Origin: Lacrimispora xylanisolvens
Lineage (GTDB): Bacteria > Bacillota > Clostridia > Lachnospirales > Lachnospiraceae
Length of the DNA: 64,000 bases
Direction: 5' to 3'
Assembly: GCF_002934545.1 (NCBI RefSeq)
Contig: NZ_PTJA01000011.1
Coordinates: forward strand, 1-64,000
Position 1 is the first letter of the stretch; every line of letters starts with the position of its first letter. Position numbers and translations under genes: made by a program. Shown here piece after piece: positions 53,264 to 63,091 of this stretch. A model generated the notes under the pieces. It was not told the DNA's origin. It worked only from the letters and a program-made list of their open reading frames with translations, and ran no database searches.

Positions 53264-54043
53264 ATGATAACAAGCAGTGCCAATGGGAAAGTGAAACAGG
53301 TGATGAACCTGATAAAGAAAGCCAAAGCCAGAAATGAAAGCGGATTGTTTGTGGCTGAAGGGCTTCGCATATTTAAGGAGATCCCCCGTGATCAGATTGA
53401 CAGTATCTTTGTCTCGGAAAGCTTTCTAAAGGAAGAAGAGAGAAAACACCTGATCGACGGAATGAAGTATGAAGTTCTTACCGACGAGGTATTCCAGGTG
53501 ATGTCAGATACAAAGACTCCCCAGGGGATTTTAGCTCTTGTAAAACAGCATGCTTATATCCCGGAGGATCTTATCCGTGTCCCCGGACCTGCTTTTTTAA
53601 TGATACTTGAAAATATACAGGATCCGGGAAATTTAGGGACGATTATAAGGGCAGGAGAAGGAGCAGGAATCACCGGAGTACTGATGAACAGCACCACTGC
53701 GGATATCTATAATCCTAAAGTGATACGATCCACCATGGGTTCAGTTTTCAGAGTTCCGTTTGCCTATACCGATGATCTGACTGCTTCCATTCTACAGTTA
53801 AAGAAGAAGGGGATTAAGCTGTATGCAGCGCACTTAGATGGCAGGAATAATTATGAAAAAGAAGATTATACTGTTGATACAGGGTTTTTAATTGGCAATG
53901 AAGCCAATGGTCTTACGGAAGATACTGCAGGGCTTGCAGATGCTTACATCAAGATTCCGATGATGGGAAGTGTGGAATCGTTAAATGCGGCAGTGGCGGC
54001 ATCAGTTCTGATGTTTGAAACTGCAAGACAGCGCAGAGGCTAG
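53264..54043 (+). CDS. TrmH/SpoU family RNA methyltransferase
   Basis: A 259-aa SPOUT enzyme that methylates ribose 2'-OH in rRNA or tRNA. The N-terminal substrate-binding part (ESGLFVAEGLRIFKEIP) is followed by the knot domain with ILENIQDPGNLGTIIRAGEG (motif 1), FLIGNEANGLT (motif 2) and IPMMGSVESLNAAVAASVL (motif 3). It follows nadE by 13 bases after AGAGAGG. The exact nucleotide target is unknown. Confidence 0.92.
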   Translation: MITSSANGKVKQVMNLIKKAKARNESGLFVAEGLRIFKEIPRDQIDSIFVSESFLKEEERKHLIDGMKYEVLTDEVFQVMSDTKTPQGILALVKQHAYIPEDLIRVPGPAFLMILENIQDPGNLGTIIRAGEGAGITGVLMNSTTADIYNPKVIRSTMGSVFRVPFAYTDDLTASILQLKKKGIKLYAAHLDGRNNYEKEDYTVDTGFLIGNEANGLTEDTAGLADAYIKIPMMGSVESLNAAVAASVLMFETARQRRG

Positions 54044-54078
54044 TTTTTGAAAAAAATGGGCTTTTTACTGCGGGAATG

Positions 54079-54107
54079 TTGAGAAATGCCTGAACATATA
54101 GTATGAT
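54079..54107 (+). promoter_or_regulatory. Promoter of the NfeD-SPFH genes
   Basis: TTGAGA at 54079-54084, 17 bases, TATGAT at 54102-54107. Confidence 0.55.
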
Positions 54108-54170
54108 AGTGTCAACGGATAGATTTGCCGTGGTGCTTTGCCGATCATGGCAGGGAAGGGGATTGAGATA

Positions 54171-54608
54171 ATGGCAGCGATCTATTGGCTTATAGGTTTT
54201 GTGGTACTCCTTGGAATTGAAGCAGCTACGATGGCACTTACCACCATCTGGTTTGCTGGAGGAGCACTGGTAGCATTTGTATTAGCCTTATTTGGCGTTA
54301 ATACCCAGGTGCAGCTTGCAATTTTTGTTATTGTATCTTTTATACTTTTGTTTTTTACCAGACCCTTTGCCTTACGATATGTAAACCGGTATACAGTGAA
54401 GACCAATACGGACAGCCTGATTGGTAAATATGCCAGGGTTACAGCAGAGATTAATAATCTGGAAAGCAAGGGCGCCGCGATCTTAAACGGACAGGAATGG
54501 ACTGCAAGAGCCCAGGATGATGACAGCATCTATCCGGTGGGGGTCATGGTAGAAGTAAAGGAAATTAAAGGTGTCAAGCTGATTGTAAGCAGGAAACAGG
54601 AGGATTAA
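54171..54608 (+). CDS. NfeD family membrane protein (short form)
   Basis: A 145-aa protein with two or three N-terminal helices and a C-terminal OB-fold (LIGKYARVTAEINNLESKGA, GQEWTARAQDD). This short NfeD, without the protease domain, typically partners an SPFH protein, and one follows 1 base later. The pair is thought to organise membrane microdomains. The ATG 54171 is preceded by AAGGGGAT; ATG 54138 is possible. Confidence 0.88.
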   Translation: MAAIYWLIGFVVLLGIEAATMALTTIWFAGGALVAFVLALFGVNTQVQLAIFVIVSFILLFFTRPFALRYVNRYTVKTNTDSLIGKYARVTAEINNLESKGAAILNGQEWTARAQDDDSIYPVGVMVEVKEIKGVKLIVSRKQED

Positions 54609-54609
54609 G

Positions 54610-55539
54610 ATGAGAGTATATGGATTTACATTGGTAATTATTATTTTGATTATTATTCTGGCAGTACTTGCATCATGCGTGAAAATCGTTCCCCAGGCTC
54701 AGGCGCTTGTAGTGGAACGACTGGGAGCATTTCTTGAGACATGGTCAGTGGGAGTGCATATTAAGCTTCCTTTTCTTGACCGGGTGGCTAAGAGGGTGAA
54801 CTTAAAGGAACAGGTAGCAGATTTCCCGCCCCAGCCGGTTATTACCAAGGATAACGTTACCATGCGTATTGATACAGTCGTGTTTTTCCAGATTACAGAT
54901 CCTAAGCTTTACGCTTACGGCGTGGAAAATCCGATTATGGCCATTGAGAATTTAACAGCAACCACTCTTCGTAATATTATCGGTGATCTGGAGCTTGACC
55001 AGACTCTTACTTCCAGAGAGACCATCAACGCGAAGATGAGAGAAACACTGGATATTGCAACTGATCCATGGGGAATTAAGGTAAACCGTGTGGAACTGAA
55101 GAATATTATGCCTCCGGCAGCCATTCAGGATGCCATGGAAAAGCAGATGAAAGCAGAACGTGAACGACGGGAAGCAATCTTAAGGGCTGAAGGAGAGAAG
55201 AAATCAACCGTTCTTGTGGCAGAAGGTAAAAAAGAATCTGCAATTCTTGATGCAGAGGCCGAAAAACAGGCTGCCATTCTCCGGGCGGAAGCGGAAAAGG
55301 AAAAGAGAATCCGTGAGGCTGAAGGTCAGGCAGAGGCTACCTTAAAGATTCAGCAGGCCAATGCAGATGGTATCCGTATGATAAAAGATGCAGGAGCAGA
55401 CCGGGCAGTCCTTGTTATTAAAAGTCTGGAAGCATTTAAGGCTGCAGCTGATGGTAAGGCAACTAAAATCATTATACCGTCTGAGATTCAGGGATTGGCA
55501 GGACTTGTTTCCTCTATTACTGAATTACCCAAAGAGTGA
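54610..55539 (+). CDS. SPFH/band 7 family protein (stomatin/QmcA-like)
   Basis: A 309-aa membrane-anchored scaffold. It has an N-terminal helix (about 5-25), an SPFH domain (PQAQALVVERLGAFLETWSV, LKEQVADFPPQPVITKDN) and a long Ala/Glu-rich coiled coil (about 175-250). Members form oligomeric cages around membrane proteases or microdomains. It is coupled to the NfeD gene before it and followed by a terminator. Confidence 0.92.
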   Translation: MRVYGFTLVIIILIIILAVLASCVKIVPQAQALVVERLGAFLETWSVGVHIKLPFLDRVAKRVNLKEQVADFPPQPVITKDNVTMRIDTVVFFQITDPKLYAYGVENPIMAIENLTATTLRNIIGDLELDQTLTSRETINAKMRETLDIATDPWGIKVNRVELKNIMPPAAIQDAMEKQMKAERERREAILRAEGEKKSTVLVAEGKKESAILDAEAEKQAAILRAEAEKEKRIREAEGQAEATLKIQQANADGIRMIKDAGADRAVLVIKSLEAFKAAADGKATKIIIPSEIQGLAGLVSSITELPKE

Positions 55540-55541
55540 GT

Positions 55542-55586
55542 TAACCGCAGCAGATGTCTTGTGACTTCTTGCTGCGGTTTTTGCAG
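55542..55586 (+). terminator. Terminator after the SPFH gene
   Basis: ACCGCAGCA pairs with TGCTGCGGT across about 17 bases, followed by TTTTTG. Confidence 0.85.
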
Positions 55587-55612
55587 ACAAAGACGGGAAG
55601 TTGGAGGTCTTT

Positions 55613-56767
55613 ATGGAGCTTAAACTTGATTTGAACCGGGAATACGGGCTTGTTTTAGAAGGCGGAGGCGCCAAAGGTGCGTACCAGATCGGGGCGTGGA
55701 AAGCGCTTCGGGAAGAGGGAGTAAAGATAAAAGGGATTGCAGGTGCTTCTGTCGGATCTTTAAACGGTGCCTTAATCTGCATGGATGACTTAGACCGGGC
55801 AGAGGAGATCTGGAAGAACATCGATTACTCCCAGGTAATGTCGGTCAGCAACGAAACCATGGAAGCTCTGAAAAAGAAGGATTTTAAATCCCTGAATTTA
55901 CAGGAATTAATTGCCAAAGGGTTCCAGCTTGTGAAAGACGGCGGATTTGACATTACTCCCCTGAAAGATCTGATTGCCAATGTGGTTGGGGATGAAGCGA
56001 GAATTGTTGATTCTGACAGAGAACTTTATTCCGTCACTTATTCCGTTTCTGATCACAAAGAGCTGGTGGTTGATTTAAGAAAAGGGGAAATGGGCACAGT
56101 TAAGGATATGCTTCTGGCAAGTGCTTACTTTCTGGCTTTTAAAAATGAAAAGCTTGGTGGAAAACGGTATATGGATGGGGGTGGATTTAACAATGTCCCC
56201 TTAGATGTGCTGATTGATCATGGTTATGAGGACATTATTGTAATCCGGATTTATGGCTGGGGGGCTGATAAGGAACGGGTGGTGAAGATACCCGATGGAA
56301 CCAAAGTCTATCACATTGCGCCCAGACAGGATCTTGGCGGAATATTGGAATTTGATAAGAAACAGGCGAGAAAGAATTTAACACTGGGCTATTACGACGC
56401 CAAGCGGTTCTTATATGACCTTGCCGGACGGATCTATTATATTGACGCACCAAAGACAGAACCTTATTATTTTGATAAGATGATGTCTGAGATGGAACTT
56501 TTAAAACTGTATATGAAGGATATGATTGGTGAGAATGGATTGGAGGCGCTCAGCGGATACCGGGTATTTACAGAGACGCTTTTCCCCAAGCTTGCTTTGG
56601 ATTTTAAACTGAAAGAAGGCTGGGATTACAAGGATATGTATCTTGGGCTTTTAGAAGACCTGGCAAAGCGGTTAAAAGTGAAACGTTTCCGGATCTATAC
56701 CGTAGAAGCACTTCTTTTTGAGATCCGAAAAAAGATCCATTCCCTGGGAGAAGAGCCTTCCTTTTAA
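55613..56767 (+). CDS. Patatin-like phospholipase family protein
   Basis: A 384-aa serine hydrolase of the patatin fold. The oxyanion loop is EGGGAKGAYQIGAWKALRE, the nucleophile elbow GASVGSLNG (GxSxG) and the catalytic Asp in MDGGGFNN (DGG). It probably hydrolyses acyl esters of membrane lipids. Beyond residue 250 the C-terminal part is helical and not assigned. ATG 55613 follows TTGGAGGT; the TTG in that box is an unlikely start. Confidence 0.9.
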   Translation: MELKLDLNREYGLVLEGGGAKGAYQIGAWKALREEGVKIKGIAGASVGSLNGALICMDDLDRAEEIWKNIDYSQVMSVSNETMEALKKKDFKSLNLQELIAKGFQLVKDGGFDITPLKDLIANVVGDEARIVDSDRELYSVTYSVSDHKELVVDLRKGEMGTVKDMLLASAYFLAFKNEKLGGKRYMDGGGFNNVPLDVLIDHGYEDIIVIRIYGWGADKERVVKIPDGTKVYHIAPRQDLGGILEFDKKQARKNLTLGYYDAKRFLYDLAGRIYYIDAPKTEPYYFDKMMSEMELLKLYMKDMIGENGLEALSGYRVFTETLFPKLALDFKLKEGWDYKDMYLGLLEDLAKRLKVKRFRIYTVEALLFEIRKKIHSLGEEPSF

Positions 56768-56793
56768 TAAATTTGTATTTTTAAAAATATAGC

Positions 56794-56840
56794 TTGCATG
56801 AATATGCATGATATACTATAATAATGAATAAAAATACAGT
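56794..56840 (+). promoter_or_regulatory. argF promoter with ARG-box-like operators
   Basis: TTGCAT at 56794-56799, 17 bases, TATAAT at 56817-56822. AATGAATAAAAATACAGT at 56823-56840 matches the Bacillus ARG box (CATGAATAAAAATTCAAG, from memory) at 14 of 18 positions. A weaker copy, CATGAATATGCATGAT at 56797-56812, overlaps the spacer. ArgR repression of argF by arginine is the likely meaning. Confidence 0.6.
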
Positions 56841-56856
56841 TAACGGAGGAAATCAT

Positions 56857-57792
56857 ATGAATCTGAAGGGAAGAAATTTTATAACATTAAAGGATTATAC
56901 ACCGGAAGAGATTCAGTACTTACTGGATCTGTCTGCAGATTTGAAGGCTAAGAAGAAACAGGGAATCACAGGAAACTCTTTAAAGGGAAAGAATATTGCG
57001 CTTATTTTTGAAAAACCATCCACCCGTACCAGGTGTGCATTTGTAGTAGCTGCCGTAGATGAAGGAGCTCATCCGGAATATCTGGGGAAAGATGATATAC
57101 AGCTGGGTCATAAGGAAAGCGTAGAGGATACAGCCAGGGTTCTGGGCCGGATGTTTGACGGCATTGAATTCAGGGGATTTAAACACAAAACAGTGGAAGC
57201 GTTGGCTGAATATGCAGGGGTTCCGGTCTGGAACGGTCTGACAGAGGATTATCACCCTACTCAGATTCTTGCAGATCTTCTGACCATCAGGGAACACTTT
57301 GGTTACTTAAAAGGACTGAAGTTTGTTTATGCAGGAGACGGACGTAATAATATGGCCAACAGCCTGATGATCGGTATGAGTAAGATGGGAGTTCATTTTA
57401 CCATTCTTGCACCGGAATGCCTCTGGCCAAACAAGGAACTGGTGGAACTTTGCCAGGGATATGCAGATGTAAGCGGAAGCACCATTACCTTAACAGAAGA
57501 CTGTGAAAAGGTAAAGGATGCAGATGTTATTTACACCGATGTATGGTGCTCCATGGGAGAGGAAGAAAAGGCAGCAGAGCGTGTTGCACTCTTAAAACCA
57601 TATCAGGTGAATCAGGAATTAATGAATAAAACAGGCAAGGATACTACTATATTTATGCATTGCCTGCCGGCGGTAAAAGGCAACGAAGTGACAGAAGATG
57701 TCTTTGAATCCGGCGTATCGGTAGTATTTGATGAAGCGGAAAACAGAATGCATACCATTAAGGCAGTGATGGTGGCGACGTTAGGAGAATAG
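56857..57792 (+). CDS. argF: Ornithine carbamoyltransferase
   Basis: Joins ornithine and carbamoyl phosphate to make citrulline. The 311-aa product shows the carbamoyl-phosphate site [12 protein letters not shown], the [19 protein letters not shown] block and the ornithine loop [15 protein letters not shown] 56857 follows ACGGAGGA; ATG 56824 lies in the operator. The ARG-box control suggests a biosynthetic role. Other arg genes are not in the window. Confidence 0.94.
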   Translation: MNLKGRNFITLKDYTPEEIQYLLDLSADLKAKKKQGITGNSLKGKNIALIFEKPSTRTRCAFVVAAVDEGAHPEYLGKDDIQLGHKESVEDTARVLGRMFDGIEFRGFKHKTVEALAEYAGVPVWNGLTEDYHPTQILADLLTIREHFGYLKGLKFVYAGDGRNNMANSLMIGMSKMGVHFTILAPECLWPNKELVELCQGYADVSGSTITLTEDCEKVKDADVIYTDVWCSMGEEEKAAERVALLKPYQVNQELMNKTGKDTTIFMHCLPAVKGNEVTEDVFESGVSVVFDEAENRMHTIKAVMVATLGE

Positions 57793-57794
57793 AG

Positions 57795-58103
57795 ATGTAT
57801 TTACAGGAACGAGGAAAAAATTTGAGAAATGCTTCCATGATGGTAGATCTTGTACACATTGTGGTAGGAATCTTAATTGTGGTACTGGCGGTTATTTCAT
57901 TTTTGAATCCGGAAGACAATATGCTGATGTTCCCGGTGATATTTTTTCTGGCAGGAGCTTTGAACTTTATAAACGGGATTTACAGAATCAGGCTCAGCGG
58001 CAGGGAAAAAAGGAAAAAAGCGGCTGGCATCGCCTCGGTCATTGCAGGCTGTCTGCTGTTTGCCCTTGCGGTGATCAGTGCAGTAAGTATCTGGTGGGGG
58101 TGA
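57795..58103 (+). CDS. Small membrane protein, 102 aa
   Basis: Three predicted helices: about 18-38 (LVHIVVGILIVVLAVISFL), 46-62 and 78-98. A basic stretch RLSGREKRKKA lies between the second and third. It follows argF by 2 bases and is followed by birA, so it is probably co-transcribed. It looks like a family conserved in Lachnospiraceae, but I can name no function. Confidence 0.65.
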   Translation: MYLQERGKNLRNASMMVDLVHIVVGILIVVLAVISFLNPEDNMLMFPVIFFLAGALNFINGIYRIRLSGREKRKKAAGIASVIAGCLLFALAVISAVSIWWG

Positions 58104-58107
58104 TCAC

Positions 58108-59085
58108 TTGAAAACCGAGATTTTAAAACTTCTAAAGGAAAGTGATGAATCTATCTCAGGTCAGGAATTATGCCAGCGCTTTCATGTTTCCAGGACGGCT
58201 GTATGGAAGGTAATCCGTCAGCTTCAGGAAGAAGGATATCAAATCGAAGCAGTGCGAAATAAAGGATACCATTTACTCGAATCCTGTGATATAATGACGA
58301 AAACGGAGATAGAAAGCTGCATCAGAGGTCAATTTGGCAGGGTTGTGGATTTTCATGAATCCATTGACTCTACCAATCTGAGAGCCAGGCGTCTGGCAGA
58401 GGAAGGTGCAGGCAGCGGGACTCTTGTGGCTGCAGATACCCAGGAAGCAGGGAGAGGCAGAAGAGGCAGAAGCTGGATATCTCCTCCGGGAAAGAATATA
58501 TTTATGAGTCTGATATTAAGACCCGATATTCTTCCTGCAAAAGCTTCCATGCTGACTCTTGTGGCTGCATTGGCTGTTCGTGATGGTATTGAGTCTGTAA
58601 CCGGACTTTCTCCAGTAATTAAGTGGCCCAACGACATCGTTTCAAGTGGGAAAAAACTCTGTGGTATCTTAACTGAGATGAGTGCGGAGCTGGAAGGCAT
58701 CCATTACGTGGTAGTTGGAATCGGAATCAATGTGAACCTGGAAGAGTTTCCCCAGGAAGTCCGTGATACGGCAACCTCTCTGTTTCTTGAAACGGGAGGG
58801 AAAGTGGTCAGAAGTCAGTTGATTGCAGCAGTTTTAGAAGCATTTGAGCATTATTATGAAGAATTTATCAGCCAGGGTGATTTATCCCGGCTGATAAGTG
58901 TCTATAATAAGAATATGGTCAATGCAGGAAAGGAAGTAAGAATTCTGGAACCAACCGGTGAATACAAAGGGAGAGCTTTGGGAATTAATGAAAAAGGAGA
59001 ACTCCTTGTTGAGATGCCGGATGGAGAGGTCAGACATGTGATTTCAGGTGAAGTGTCTGTCCGGGGAATTTATGGATATGTATAA
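58108..59085 (+). CDS. birA: Bifunctional biotin ligase / biotin operon repressor
   Basis: Attaches biotin to acetyl-CoA carboxylase and, with its N-terminal winged helix (about 1-60, ISGQELCQRFHVSRTAVWKV), represses biotin genes. The ligase core has QEAGRGRRGRSWISPPGKN (biotinyl-AMP loop) and SPVIKWPNDIVSSGKKLCGI. The C-terminal SH3-like part ends VRHVISGEVSVRG. The start is TTG 58108 after GGGGG; no nearby ATG is in frame. Its stop overlaps mutY. Confidence 0.93.
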   Translation: MKTEILKLLKESDESISGQELCQRFHVSRTAVWKVIRQLQEEGYQIEAVRNKGYHLLESCDIMTKTEIESCIRGQFGRVVDFHESIDSTNLRARRLAEEGAGSGTLVAADTQEAGRGRRGRSWISPPGKNIFMSLILRPDILPAKASMLTLVAALAVRDGIESVTGLSPVIKWPNDIVSSGKKLCGILTEMSAELEGIHYVVVGIGINVNLEEFPQEVRDTATSLFLETGGKVVRSQLIAAVLEAFEHYYEEFISQGDLSRLISVYNKNMVNAGKEVRILEPTGEYKGRALGINEKGELLVEMPDGEVRHVISGEVSVRGIYGYV

Positions 59086-60179
59086 TGAATCATTCCCTCT
59101 ATGATAAATTACAGGTTTTAGAGCCGGCTGGTCAGGCTATGGACAGAGAAGAACGTCTGAGTGCAGCCGGCCGTCCCCTGTTAAGCTGGTATCACCAAAA
59201 CAGAAGGATTCTTCCATGGCGGGAAAATCCAGAACCATATCGCGTCTGGATATCGGAGATCATGCTTCAGCAGACGAGAGTGGAAGCGGTGAAACCGTAT
59301 TTCGACCGTTTTATGGAAGCGTTACCCGGAGTTAAAGCGCTTGGAGAAGTGTCGGAAGATCGTCTTTTAAAGCTTTGGGAAGGATTGGGCTATTACAGCA
59401 GGGCAAGGAATTTAAAAAAAGCGGCTGAGCTTCTTGTAGAGAAGTACGGAGGAAAGCTTCCGTCATCCTATGAGGAGCTTAAAGCACTTCCAGGGATTGG
59501 TTCCTATACAGCCGGAGCCATAGCCTCCATCGCTTTTGAAATCCCGGTTCCAGCCGTAGACGGCAATGTACTTCGTGTCATATCAAGGCTGACCGGGAGT
59601 ATGGAGGATATTACAAAGCAGTCTGTAAAAAAGGATATGGAAGAGCTGATAAAAGGCGTTATGCCAAGAGAAGACCCGGGATCCTATAATCAGGCGCTTA
59701 TTGAGGTTGGAGCCATTGTGTGTGTGCCCAATGGCGCTCCGCTTTGCGGCAGTTGTCCTCTTTTTTCCTTATGCGTAGCCAGGCAAAAGGATCTTACAGG
59801 AATCATACCTGTGAAAGCTCCTAAAAAGGAACGAAGAACAGAGCATAGAACCATTCTTATTCTGACGAAGGATGAACGCGTGGCGATCCGCAAAAGAGAT
59901 GACACAGGACTTCTGGCATCCTTATACGAACTGCCAGGACTTGATGGGTGGATTCCTCAGGAAGAGATAAAGGAAACACTTGGCGTGAAAGAGGCAAAGA
60001 TTACGCCTCTTCCGGAGGCAAAGCATATTTTCAGCCATGTGGAATGGCATATGACTGGTTATCGGGTGGAACTGACTGAACTACCAAAAGGAGACTATCT
60101 GTGGGTCACTCCCGAAGAAATAAAAAAAACTTATTCCCTGCCTGGGGCATTCAAGGCGTATACAAAGTTAATTAGGTGA
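59085..60179 (+). CDS. mutY: A/G-specific adenine DNA glycosylase
   Basis: Removes adenine mispaired with 8-oxoguanine. The helix-hairpin-helix (ELKALPGIGSYTAGAIASIA) with catalytic Asp in VPAVDGNVLRV and the [4Fe-4S] loop C-x6-C-x2-C-x5-C (CVPNGAPLCGSCPLFSLC) are intact. The C-terminal NUDT1-like domain (about 230-360) ends in EEIKKTYSLPGAFKAY. The 364-aa length is usual. It overlaps birA by one base (TAATG). Confidence 0.94.
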   Translation: MNHSLYDKLQVLEPAGQAMDREERLSAAGRPLLSWYHQNRRILPWRENPEPYRVWISEIMLQQTRVEAVKPYFDRFMEALPGVKALGEVSEDRLLKLWEGLGYYSRARNLKKAAELLVEKYGGKLPSSYEELKALPGIGSYTAGAIASIAFEIPVPAVDGNVLRVISRLTGSMEDITKQSVKKDMEELIKGVMPREDPGSYNQALIEVGAIVCVPNGAPLCGSCPLFSLCVARQKDLTGIIPVKAPKKERRTEHRTILILTKDERVAIRKRDDTGLLASLYELPGLDGWIPQEEIKETLGVKEAKITPLPEAKHIFSHVEWHMTGYRVELTELPKGDYLWVTPEEIKKTYSLPGAFKAYTKLIR

Positions 60180-60184
60180 TAATA

Positions 60185-61081
60185 ATGAAGAAGATGCTTT
60201 TTATATTTAATCCGCGTTCCGGAAAAGGTCAGATCAGAAATAAGCTGGTGGATATTCTGGATATTTTTACGAAAGCCGGTTATGAACTGACCGTTCATGT
60301 AACACAGCGTCAGGGAGATGCCAGGGAAGCAGCTTACCGCTACGGGAAAAACAAAGATCTGGTGGTATGCAGCGGTGGAGACGGAACTTTAAACGAGACG
60401 ATCAGCGGCCTTATGAAGCTTCCCCAATATCCGGAACTTGGCTATATTCCTGCAGGCTCCACCAATGATTTTGCCTCCAGTTTAAAGATCTCCAAGGATA
60501 TGCTAAAAGCAGCGGATGCTGCTGTATCCGGTCAATCCTGTCCCATTGATATCGGCGGCTTTTGTGAAGATCAGTATTTTATTTACATCGCTGCCTTCGG
60601 AGCCTTTACAGAGGTTTCCTACCTGACTCCCCAGGATAAGAAAAATGTTCTGGGTCATCAGGCCTATATGCTGGAAGGAATGAAGAGCCTGACATCCATT
60701 AAATCCTACTCCATGCGGGTTGAATGTGATGAGCTTACGCTGGAAGGAGAATTCATTTTTGGTATGATTACCAACACCATCAGTGTGGGAGGCTTTAAAG
60801 GCCTTGTCACTCAGGATGTGGCTCTGGATGATGGTGAATTTGAAGTCCTTTTAATACGGTCACCCAAGACTGCTCTTGATTTTACCAATATCATTAATTA
60901 TATGTTTTTAAAAGAAGAACCCAACGAATACGTCCATAAATTTCGGACACGGTCCTTGAAACTCATCGCCGATGAACCGATAGACTGGGTGCTTGACGGA
61001 GAATTCGGGGGAGCGAAAAGAGAAGTCTCGATCACAAACTTAGAGAAGAAAATCCATATTATGAGAAAACAGCCGAAATAA
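60185..61081 (+). CDS. Diacylglycerol kinase family lipid kinase (DgkB/YegS-like)
   Basis: A 298-aa ATP-dependent lipid kinase. It begins with the family start FIFNPRSGKGQIRNKL. The nucleotide motif is VCSGGDGTLNETISGL (GGDGT), followed by GYIPAGSTNDFASSL and the Mg/catalytic region DDGEFEVLLI. It recycles diacylglycerol or phosphorylates a related lipid. ATG 60185 follows AGGTGAT just after the mutY stop; ATG 60191 is possible. Confidence 0.9.
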   Translation: MKKMLFIFNPRSGKGQIRNKLVDILDIFTKAGYELTVHVTQRQGDAREAAYRYGKNKDLVVCSGGDGTLNETISGLMKLPQYPELGYIPAGSTNDFASSLKISKDMLKAADAAVSGQSCPIDIGGFCEDQYFIYIAAFGAFTEVSYLTPQDKKNVLGHQAYMLEGMKSLTSIKSYSMRVECDELTLEGEFIFGMITNTISVGGFKGLVTQDVALDDGEFEVLLIRSPKTALDFTNIINYMFLKEEPNEYVHKFRTRSLKLIADEPIDWVLDGEFGGAKREVSITNLEKKIHIMRKQPK

Positions 61082-61112
61082 CAACAAAACTGCCTGTTTC
61101 AGAAGAAATATG

Positions 61113-61141
61113 TTGAAATATGGGGTCTGGTAGTATATAAT
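61113..61141 (+). promoter_or_regulatory. Promoter of rpoD
   Basis: TTGAAA at 61113-61118, a 17-base spacer and TATAAT at 61136-61141, about 50 bases before the GTG start. Confidence 0.7.
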
Positions 61142-61192
61142 GAAAAGTTGTGTGGGCTTTATGTATACTTCTTAGCGAAAGGACGTTATTAA

Positions 61193-62335
61193 GTGGAAAA
61201 AGATAATTTTTTAGATAAGCTGGGTAAACTAGTCGAACTTGCAAAAACAAAGCATAATGCTTTGGACGTTACAGAGATTAATAACTTCTTTATAGGAGAA
61301 GAACTGACTACAGAGCAGATGGATCAGATTTATACGTACCTGGAGAATCGCGGCGTTGACGTGATCCCGGTCATGGATGATTCCACTTTAACTGATGATG
61401 TGCTCATGTCAGAAGATCTCCTCCTTGATGATGATCTTGATGACGGTTTTATTAAAGATGTAGATGAAGAAGATATTGATTTAGACGCCATTGATTTATT
61501 GGAAGGCATCGGCACAGAAGACCCTGTCCGCATGTATTTAAAAGAAATCGGCACTGTACCGCTCTTAAACGCAGAGGAAGAACTGCGCCTTGCCAAGAGA
61601 AAAGCGGATGGTGACGATGATGCCAAGGAGCGTCTGATTGAGGCCAATCTGCGCCTTGTTGTCAGCATTGCAAAACGTTATACAGGCCGTGGTATGAGTT
61701 TCCTTGACCTGGTTCAGGAAGGAAATTTAGGTCTGATTAAAGGCGTTGAAAAATTTGATTATACCAAAGGCTATAAGTTAAGTACATATGCTACTTGGTG
61801 GATTCGTCAGTCTGTAACCCGTGCGTTGGCAGACCAGGCAAGAACAATCCGTGTTCCTGTGCATATGGTAGAGACGATTAATAAGATGTCCAAGATGCAG
61901 AGAAAATTGACCCTGGAACTGGGATATGAGCCTTCTGTTGCAGAACTTGCAGAAGCGCTTGACATGTCTGAGGACAAGGTTATGGAGATCATGCAGATTG
62001 CCAGAGAGCCGGCATCCTTAGAGACTCCCATTGGTGAGGAAGATGATTCTAATTTAGGCGATTTTGTGGCTGATAATAATGTGGTAACACCGGAAGGCAA
62101 CGTTGAGTCAGTCATGTTAAGAGAACATATCGACGCGCTTTTAGGTGATTTGAAGGAAAGAGAACGTCAGGTAATTGTTTTGAGGTTCGGTTTGGAAGAC
62201 GGACATCCGCGCACATTGGAAGAAGTGGGAAAAGAATTTAATGTTACCCGCGAACGCATCAGGCAGATTGAGGCGAAAGCACTTAGAAAGCTGAGAAACC
62301 CGGTTCGCAGCAAGCGAATCAGAGATTTCTTATAA
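61193..62335 (+). CDS. rpoD: RNA polymerase primary sigma factor (sigma-A/RpoD)
   Basis: The housekeeping sigma factor, 380 aa. Region 1.1 covers about 1-60, followed by an acidic linker (about 70-100). Region 2 has [20 protein letters not shown] and [20 protein letters not shown]. Region 3 follows, and region 4.2 has [23 protein letters not shown] start after GAAAGGA. It is consistent with the TTGACA/TATAAT promoters across the window. dnaG, its usual partner, is not adjacent here. Confidence 0.96.
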   Translation: MEKDNFLDKLGKLVELAKTKHNALDVTEINNFFIGEELTTEQMDQIYTYLENRGVDVIPVMDDSTLTDDVLMSEDLLLDDDLDDGFIKDVDEEDIDLDAIDLLEGIGTEDPVRMYLKEIGTVPLLNAEEELRLAKRKADGDDDAKERLIEANLRLVVSIAKRYTGRGMSFLDLVQEGNLGLIKGVEKFDYTKGYKLSTYATWWIRQSVTRALADQARTIRVPVHMVETINKMSKMQRKLTLELGYEPSVAELAEALDMSEDKVMEIMQIAREPASLETPIGEEDDSNLGDFVADNNVVTPEGNVESVMLREHIDALLGDLKERERQVIVLRFGLEDGHPRTLEEVGKEFNVTRERIRQIEAKALRKLRNPVRSKRIRDFL

Positions 62336-62342
62336 GACAAAT

Positions 62343-62377
62343 AAAAGGCGCGGCTGGCATTTTTCTGCGCCTTTTTG
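62343..62377 (+). terminator. Terminator of rpoD
   Basis: AAAAGGCGC pairs with GCGCCTTTTT across about 15 bases, giving a short GC stem and T run. Confidence 0.75.
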
Positions 62378-62409
62378 TCATTTCTGAAGACGGCAGGGAG
62401 GAAGACATC

Positions 62410-63045
62410 ATGAACCCAAGAAATTATCAGAAGGAATTGGATCAGATTATTGAAGAAATAAAAGTACAGAATAAAGTTCCCAGACTTCTGATACATAGCT
62501 GCTGCGCTCCATGCAGCAGTTATGTACTGGAGTATTTGTCCCAATATTTTGAAATTACTGTTTATTTTTACAATCCCAATATATATCCTCCTCTGGAATA
62601 TATAAGACGTGTGGAGGAACAGGACCGGCTGATTCAGGAGATGAATTTTGTTCATCCGGTTACCTTACAGACCGGCGCGTATGAACCTCAGGAGTTTTAC
62701 CGGATTGTGGAAGGTCTTGAGAAAGAGCCTGAAGGCGGTTTACGATGCTTTCGCTGTTATGAGCTCCGTCTTCAGGAGGCCGCCAAAATCGCCCAGGCGG
62801 GCAGATTTGATTACTTTACAACCACCTTGTCCATCAGTCCCCTTAAAAATGCAGATAAGCTGAATGAAATAGGTGAAAAGCTGGGGAAAGAATACCGGGT
62901 TGCTTATCTGCCATCTGATTTTAAGAAGAAAAACGGGTATAAACGCTCTGTAGAACTGTCGAAGGAGCATGACCTTTACAGGCAGGACTACTGTGGCTGC
63001 GTATTTTCACAAAGAGAGAGACAGACACAAGAATCTTCCTGCTGA
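62410..63045 (+). CDS. queH: Epoxyqueuosine reductase QueH
   Basis: Catalyses the last step of queuosine tRNA modification, replacing QueG. The DUF208 family layout is complete: HSCCAPCSSYVLEYL (two adjacent Cys and a third), YFYNPNIYPPLEYIRR, RCFRCYELRLQEAAKIA and the C-terminal DYCGCVFSQRE. These Cys bind a [4Fe-4S] cluster and neighbouring metal. The 211-aa length is normal. AGGGAGGAAG precedes the ATG. Confidence 0.94.
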   Translation: MNPRNYQKELDQIIEEIKVQNKVPRLLIHSCCAPCSSYVLEYLSQYFEITVYFYNPNIYPPLEYIRRVEEQDRLIQEMNFVHPVTLQTGAYEPQEFYRIVEGLEKEPEGGLRCFRCYELRLQEAAKIAQAGRFDYFTTTLSISPLKNADKLNEIGEKLGKEYRVAYLPSDFKKKNGYKRSVELSKEHDLYRQDYCGCVFSQRERQTQESSC

Positions 63046-63091
63046 CTGTGACCTTACTTTGGAAATATCTCAAAGACATGTTGTGTTTGGC

